This document shows, piece after piece, positions 60,182 through 64,000 of a stretch of 64,000 bases of DNA (positions are counted from its first letter, which is position 1; every line of letters begins with the position of its first letter). The DNA is taken from positions 558,001 to 622,000 of the forward strand of contig JAALGY010000063.1 in assembly GCA_032358165.1 (NCBI GenBank), in the 5' to 3' direction. The notes beneath the pieces are model-generated. The model saw only the letters and a list, made by a program, of their open reading frames with translations, had not been told where the DNA came from and made no database searches. The translations under genes and the position numbers were made by a program. Origin of the DNA: Diplosphaera chodatii (lineage: Eukaryota > Chlorophyta > Trebouxiophyceae > Prasiolales > Stichococcaceae).

Positions 60182-63100
60182 TCAGAACTCCAGGTGGACC
60201 TGCGCCCGCAGCTCAGCGGTTGCTGGCACGTCAAAGCGCACAGCCCCGTCTCCCTCCTGGTACTCGAACGCCACGTCCGCACCGTCCAGCGTCACATGCG
60301 TCGGCCGTGCAGATGCGTACACCAGCATGACGCCAGCGCCCCGGACCAAGGCAGACAGCCCGGTACTGCAATCACCGTCAGCCGCAGCGCTGCTGGAGAC
60401 CGACAGCACCGCGCCGCCGGCGTTGAGCATGTTGACCAGCCCGATGAATGCCGCCCTGTCGAGGCGTGACGCATGTGATCACGTCAGCACCTGCTGTTTG
60501 GCGGGTGGACGCCGACACACGCCAGCACCGCTGGTGGCCCATCATGACGCCCATAACGCAACACGGCAACGCACCACTTGTTGCCGGCCCGGTGCAGAGG
60601 AGCGACGACCAGCAGGTCCCACTGCGCTGGGTCGAGCTCCACCTGCGGGGCCCACACATACAACGGTTGCTGAGGTTGCGCACCGTGCTGCAGCAAGGTG
60701 TTGTCACCAATGGCCCATGAAAACTCATGTATTGATGTGCTACTTGCCTGCTGCTCCTCTGTGGCATTGAGCACCGCCAGCTGCTGCGTGTGCTCGCTGT
60801 ACACCGCAAACCGTTTGCCGGTGGAGCTTGGCACGTCAGGCCCCTCGGCAAATGCTGCAACGTCCATCGGGCGGACGGTCGTCTGCAGTTGAAAGACTGT
60901 AGTTGGCCCCTTTCCTGCGGGTGGGGGCTGTGCTAGGACTGCTGCTGGTCCAGACTGCAGCAGATGCACGTGGGTGTACCATGACTGCGCATGCACGGGG
61001 CTTGCCTGCAGCGCTGGCGGTGTGGCGTCATGTGTCACGAAGCACCTGCGGGTGCGATCCCACGAGGCGCCCTGCACATTGGCCACGAACAGCAGGCCAT
61101 TCACCTGGTTTATGGTCCACACCTGCAGTGGACAAGCAGCAATGGTGGGGCATCTGGTCCTGTGGCAGGAGCACGTGATCTCAAGCGTAGTGGTCCAGTG
61201 CGTGAACATGCTGCACAGGCATTGATGGGCTGTGGTGTCCTGGGGTACCAGGTTTCGATGTACAGTCGCACCTTCAGCAATGAGCGGCGGTCTTGTAACA
61301 CATCGCAGAAGAGGCTGTCAAGGGTCGGCACCGCAGGCTGCGCGGCCCGCAACACGCTGCCGTCGGGCAGGACCAGCCGCGCCAGCAGCTCGCCTGCAGT
61401 GACGCAGGGCAGCTTTTGTTTGAAGGTAGGTGCAGAGACCCATCTGTGGAGCGCGGGCAACAAATCCAACCCCCTGGTATGCCCGTGCTGGACACCAAGC
61501 AGTTTGCAAGCAAGCAGAAATTCTTCAGGCAGCACCCCACCAACCCCTGCATTGGCACGGCCTTGTTTCTTGTATCACCAAGGTGCAGACCCGTTCAGCC
61601 ACCAAGGTCATTGCTCACTGTCGTGGCAGGATGGCGCGTCACTGACATAGACAGGACCGCCGCTGGCAGCCCGCGCTGCAGCATGCAGTGACGCAGCCGG
61701 GTGCTGCGAGTGGAACATGTCCTGCGGCAGGCAGCAGGACATACACAAGTGAGTCATGACGCCTGCAAGGAAAGGCAGCGCGAGTTCCTCGTTTGGAACG
61801 GATCATTGTCAGCTGACACAAGCACCACGCACCCAGTCTGGCAGCAGCAGCGGCCCAATGAAGAGGGAGTTGTAGGCGCAGACGCCCAGGTGCACTGTGT
61901 GGCTGGCCGGCTGGCGTGGGTAGAAGTCATCCGAGACGCGTGTGACGGCCGACGCTGTGGTTCTGTACAGGTTCTCTGTTGAGTGCGCCTGCGGACCCAC
62001 CACAGGTACGGTGATCAATGCAGATTGATGCCATGCGTGTAGTCTTGCGGTCTCTGCGTGCAGTGGTGAACCCGGCATGGCAGGTATGTGCTGCAAGCTG
62101 ACACTGCAATCGCACCATGCAATTGATCATCATGTTGCCGGGGAACGACTGGGCAACTGACGCCTCCAGTGACTTGTGGTACTGCTGGCTGGCCCGCGGG
62201 CCGGCGTGGAACATGCTGGAGGTGCCCTGGACATCCACCTTCACACCATCCACCCCGCACCCTGCAGGCGGATCAGTGCTGCAGATTGCAAGGTGGCGAT
62301 GTCGGACCGTTTGCAGCAGATGTTTTGCATGAAGGGAGCAGACATATCCGCGGTGCTTTGCAAGGACACACACGCACCTTCAAGATATGTGTGCATATCT
62401 CTGTGAAGTGCAGCGACGTTATCCACCATGCCAATGCCTGCACGGCAACAAAGACAATTGATCTCAAGGCAGAATGGTTGATGGCTTGATATTCAAGACA
62501 CCAATGCACAGCAATCTCAGGGCATGCAGTCTATGCGAGCACCTATCAGCGTCTGCGGGTTCCAAAGAATGGCAGGGTCGATCTCAAGCACTCCAGGCGT
62601 CGGCTCTGGAACGACAGGCACAGCCCTGTGTGGCTCAAGCGTAGGCGACACCCCCGACCAATACCTGCGCCATCAATGCCAATAGCTGGGCAGTGATCCT
62701 GGCGTGTACCCACCATCATGCATTTTTCAACACTGCATGTTGGAAAGGACCACTGACAAGTTCAGTGATCATTATGCCAGCGTGAGAGCGCACCCATGCA
62801 TAGCATGCCAGCAGAAAACGAACTTCAGCCCAAACCGGGATTTCAGCGCCGCAACCACCGACTTGAGGTGTGCCGCTGTGCTCTGCACCGCTCCATAAGC
62901 TCTTGGTGTCAGGTCGTTCCCTCGTCAAGGGAAATTGGTTGGCTTGTGCGCTTGGTCAGCAAGGCATGGTCCCACAAGAAACCCACGCACCGTCCAGGGG
63001 ACATCTGCATCTGCCTCTAGCGACGAAAACTTCGCATTGGCTTCCACGGAGCTCAGCCGTTTCGCATGCTCACTGCTGTTCAGGTGGTGCTGCCGGATGA

Positions 63101-64000
63101 TGTCGCGCAGGGGGCCCCGCATCACCCTCTGCAGTCAGAAAGCTACCGCGTGATGTCGACAGAAAGCCAACATGCCATGGCCCACCGTAAGTGAGCCCAT
63201 ACTATGTGACACCGCGGACCTGCGCAAATGATATTCCGGCTCGCCATTGCACTGCATAGTCGCCAAAGGCCTCTATCGCACTGACTGCCTTGATCACCAA
63301 CCATGGTGTCCATCCGCCGCCCCTGCATCAGCACGTGCAATCCATGAAATTGCTGATGGTGGCATGGTCGCAGTTTTCTAGGTTTCACATCCGAAGCAGC
63401 AGCAGCAACCACTGTGTCAACTATTGACTTACTGCTCATCTGCGCTGTTCTCAGCAGGCACGGGCTCAGCAGGGGCCACAGTTTGCGCTTGCGATGCAGC
63501 AGCTGCCTGATCGTCCTGGTCTGCCACAGTCAGCTGCCAGCCGTCGTCGATGATCAGCAGCCGCGGCGGCACTCCAGCCGCCTCCAACGATGTCAGCCCC
63601 TGCATAATGCCTGCAGCAAGCAATGGTCGTCAGGCCACGGCAGTAAGGTGTGCTGCCCCATTCCCAATGCAGTGACAGCATCCCTGCATGTGCGCGCCTG
63701 CCATATCATCAGGCAGGTGCGATACCTACACCCACCTTTGGCCGACACTTTGTGGTAGAAGGCGTCCCAGGTGCACCAGCCAAACACATCTGCCGAGGCG
63801 GGTATCTGCTTCTCCTGCAGCGCTACTGCGCCGCCTGACAGGGACGCGGCAGCAATCACCGCGTCGCGCACCAGCCGGAACGGGTCCGCTCCAGCTCCCA
63901 CCAACAAGGCGTCTGCAGGCGAAGCACCTCAGGTGCTTTGGCAAAAACCTGGGCAATGGCTGGCGCTGGCAGACTTGTTTGAAGCCGGGGGGTGCGCTGA
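60182..64000 (-). CDS. Alkaline alpha-galactosidase / raffinose synthase-like GH36 protein, 5' part outside window
   Basis: Exons on the minus strand cover most of a plant-type GH36 (seed imbibition/raffinose synthase) protein; its N-terminus lies beyond 64000. In order: DVFGWCTWDAFYHKVSAKG (~63740), IMQGLTSLEAAGVPPRLLII with DDGWQLTVADQ (~63540), VPWTVRGFLVGPCLADQA, GVDGVKVDVQGTSSMFHAG (~62210-62260), SFPGNMMINCMV, RVSDDFYPRQPASHTVHLGV (~61890-61950), DMFHSQHPAASLHAAARAAS and GGPVYVSDAPS, then the beta-sandwich part with VNGLLFVANVQGASWDRTRR and the end TAELRAQVHLEF. The Asp of KVDVQ (nucleophile) and the Asp in SDDFYP region (acid/base) are present. Both galactosyl hydrolysis (alkaline alpha-galactosidase) and galactinol transfer (raffinose synthase) are possible; the sequence alone does not decide. 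Confidence 0.9.

Noticed and set aside
1..64000. Search for CRISPR arrays, insertion sequences, LTRs, tRNA or rRNA genes and viral genes
   Set aside because: Nothing with direct-repeat/spacer layout, terminal inverted repeats, reverse transcriptase/transposase motifs, or a cloverleaf with CCA-end context was recognised by eye. A tRNA with an intron could still have been missed.

Overview
The window is nuclear DNA of a green alga. Every gene is split into many short exons by GT...(t)gcAG introns, overall G+C is moderately high, and the gene set mixes plant-lineage functions (a chlorophyll a/b-binding antenna protein, a plant-type m6A methyltransferase MTB with DPPW, an alkaline alpha-galactosidase/raffinose-synthase-like GH36, a plastid-type MATE transporter, a carotenoid dioxygenase) with general eukaryotic machinery (U5 snRNP 40K, BUD31, SRP68, TRIP13/PCH2, IMPACT, mitochondrial uL3). 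The intron density and the four-helix antenna protein fit a trebouxiophyte-like chlorophyte, but I cannot name the species. No tRNA, rRNA, transposon, CRISPR array or virus was recognised. The coding models below are hand-joined exons supported by splice phase and protein similarity. Spans run from start codon to stop codon and include introns.

Layout, left to right. 1-10 kb: 3' part of a MATE transporter (+), a small candidate secreted protein (-), a carotenoid cleavage dioxygenase with an 8-nt microexon (+), and SNRNP40 (+). 10-21 kb: a MEKHLA-WHEP protein (-), a membrane-anchored sialidase-like protein (+), TRIP13/PCH2 (-), and a Gln/Tyr/Gly prion-like repeat protein (+) whose first coding exon appears to be only its ATG. 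21-29 kb: one very long minus-strand locus in which a DEDDh (DnaQ-like) exonuclease reads in phase into a RecG helicase; this is the most unusual candidate in the window. 30-43 kb: a CCCH zinc-finger protein (-), mitochondrial ribosomal protein L3 (+), a COQ10/START-like lipid-binding protein (+), a two-RRM RNA-binding protein (+), and a diverged BUD31 (-). 43-64 kb: MTB/METTL14 (+), a four-helix LHC protein (+), SRP68 (-), an unassigned ~109-residue protein (+), IMPACT (-), a GH5 endoglucanase (-) and a GH36 alpha-galactosidase/raffinose-synthase-like protein (-, running off the right edge).

The genes do not form one operon-like system, but there are themes: mRNA processing and modification (SNRNP40, BUD31, MTB, the RRM protein, CCCH protein), DNA maintenance and meiosis (exonuclease-RecG, TRIP13), plastid and lipid/pigment functions (LHC, MATE, CCD), and carbohydrate hydrolysis (sialidase-like, GH5, GH36). 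Several neighbours are divergently transcribed from gaps of 0.1-0.9 kb (MEKHLA/sialidase, TRIP13/YGQQ protein, CCCH/uL3m, BUD31/MTB, SRP68/109-aa protein), suggesting shared promoter regions.
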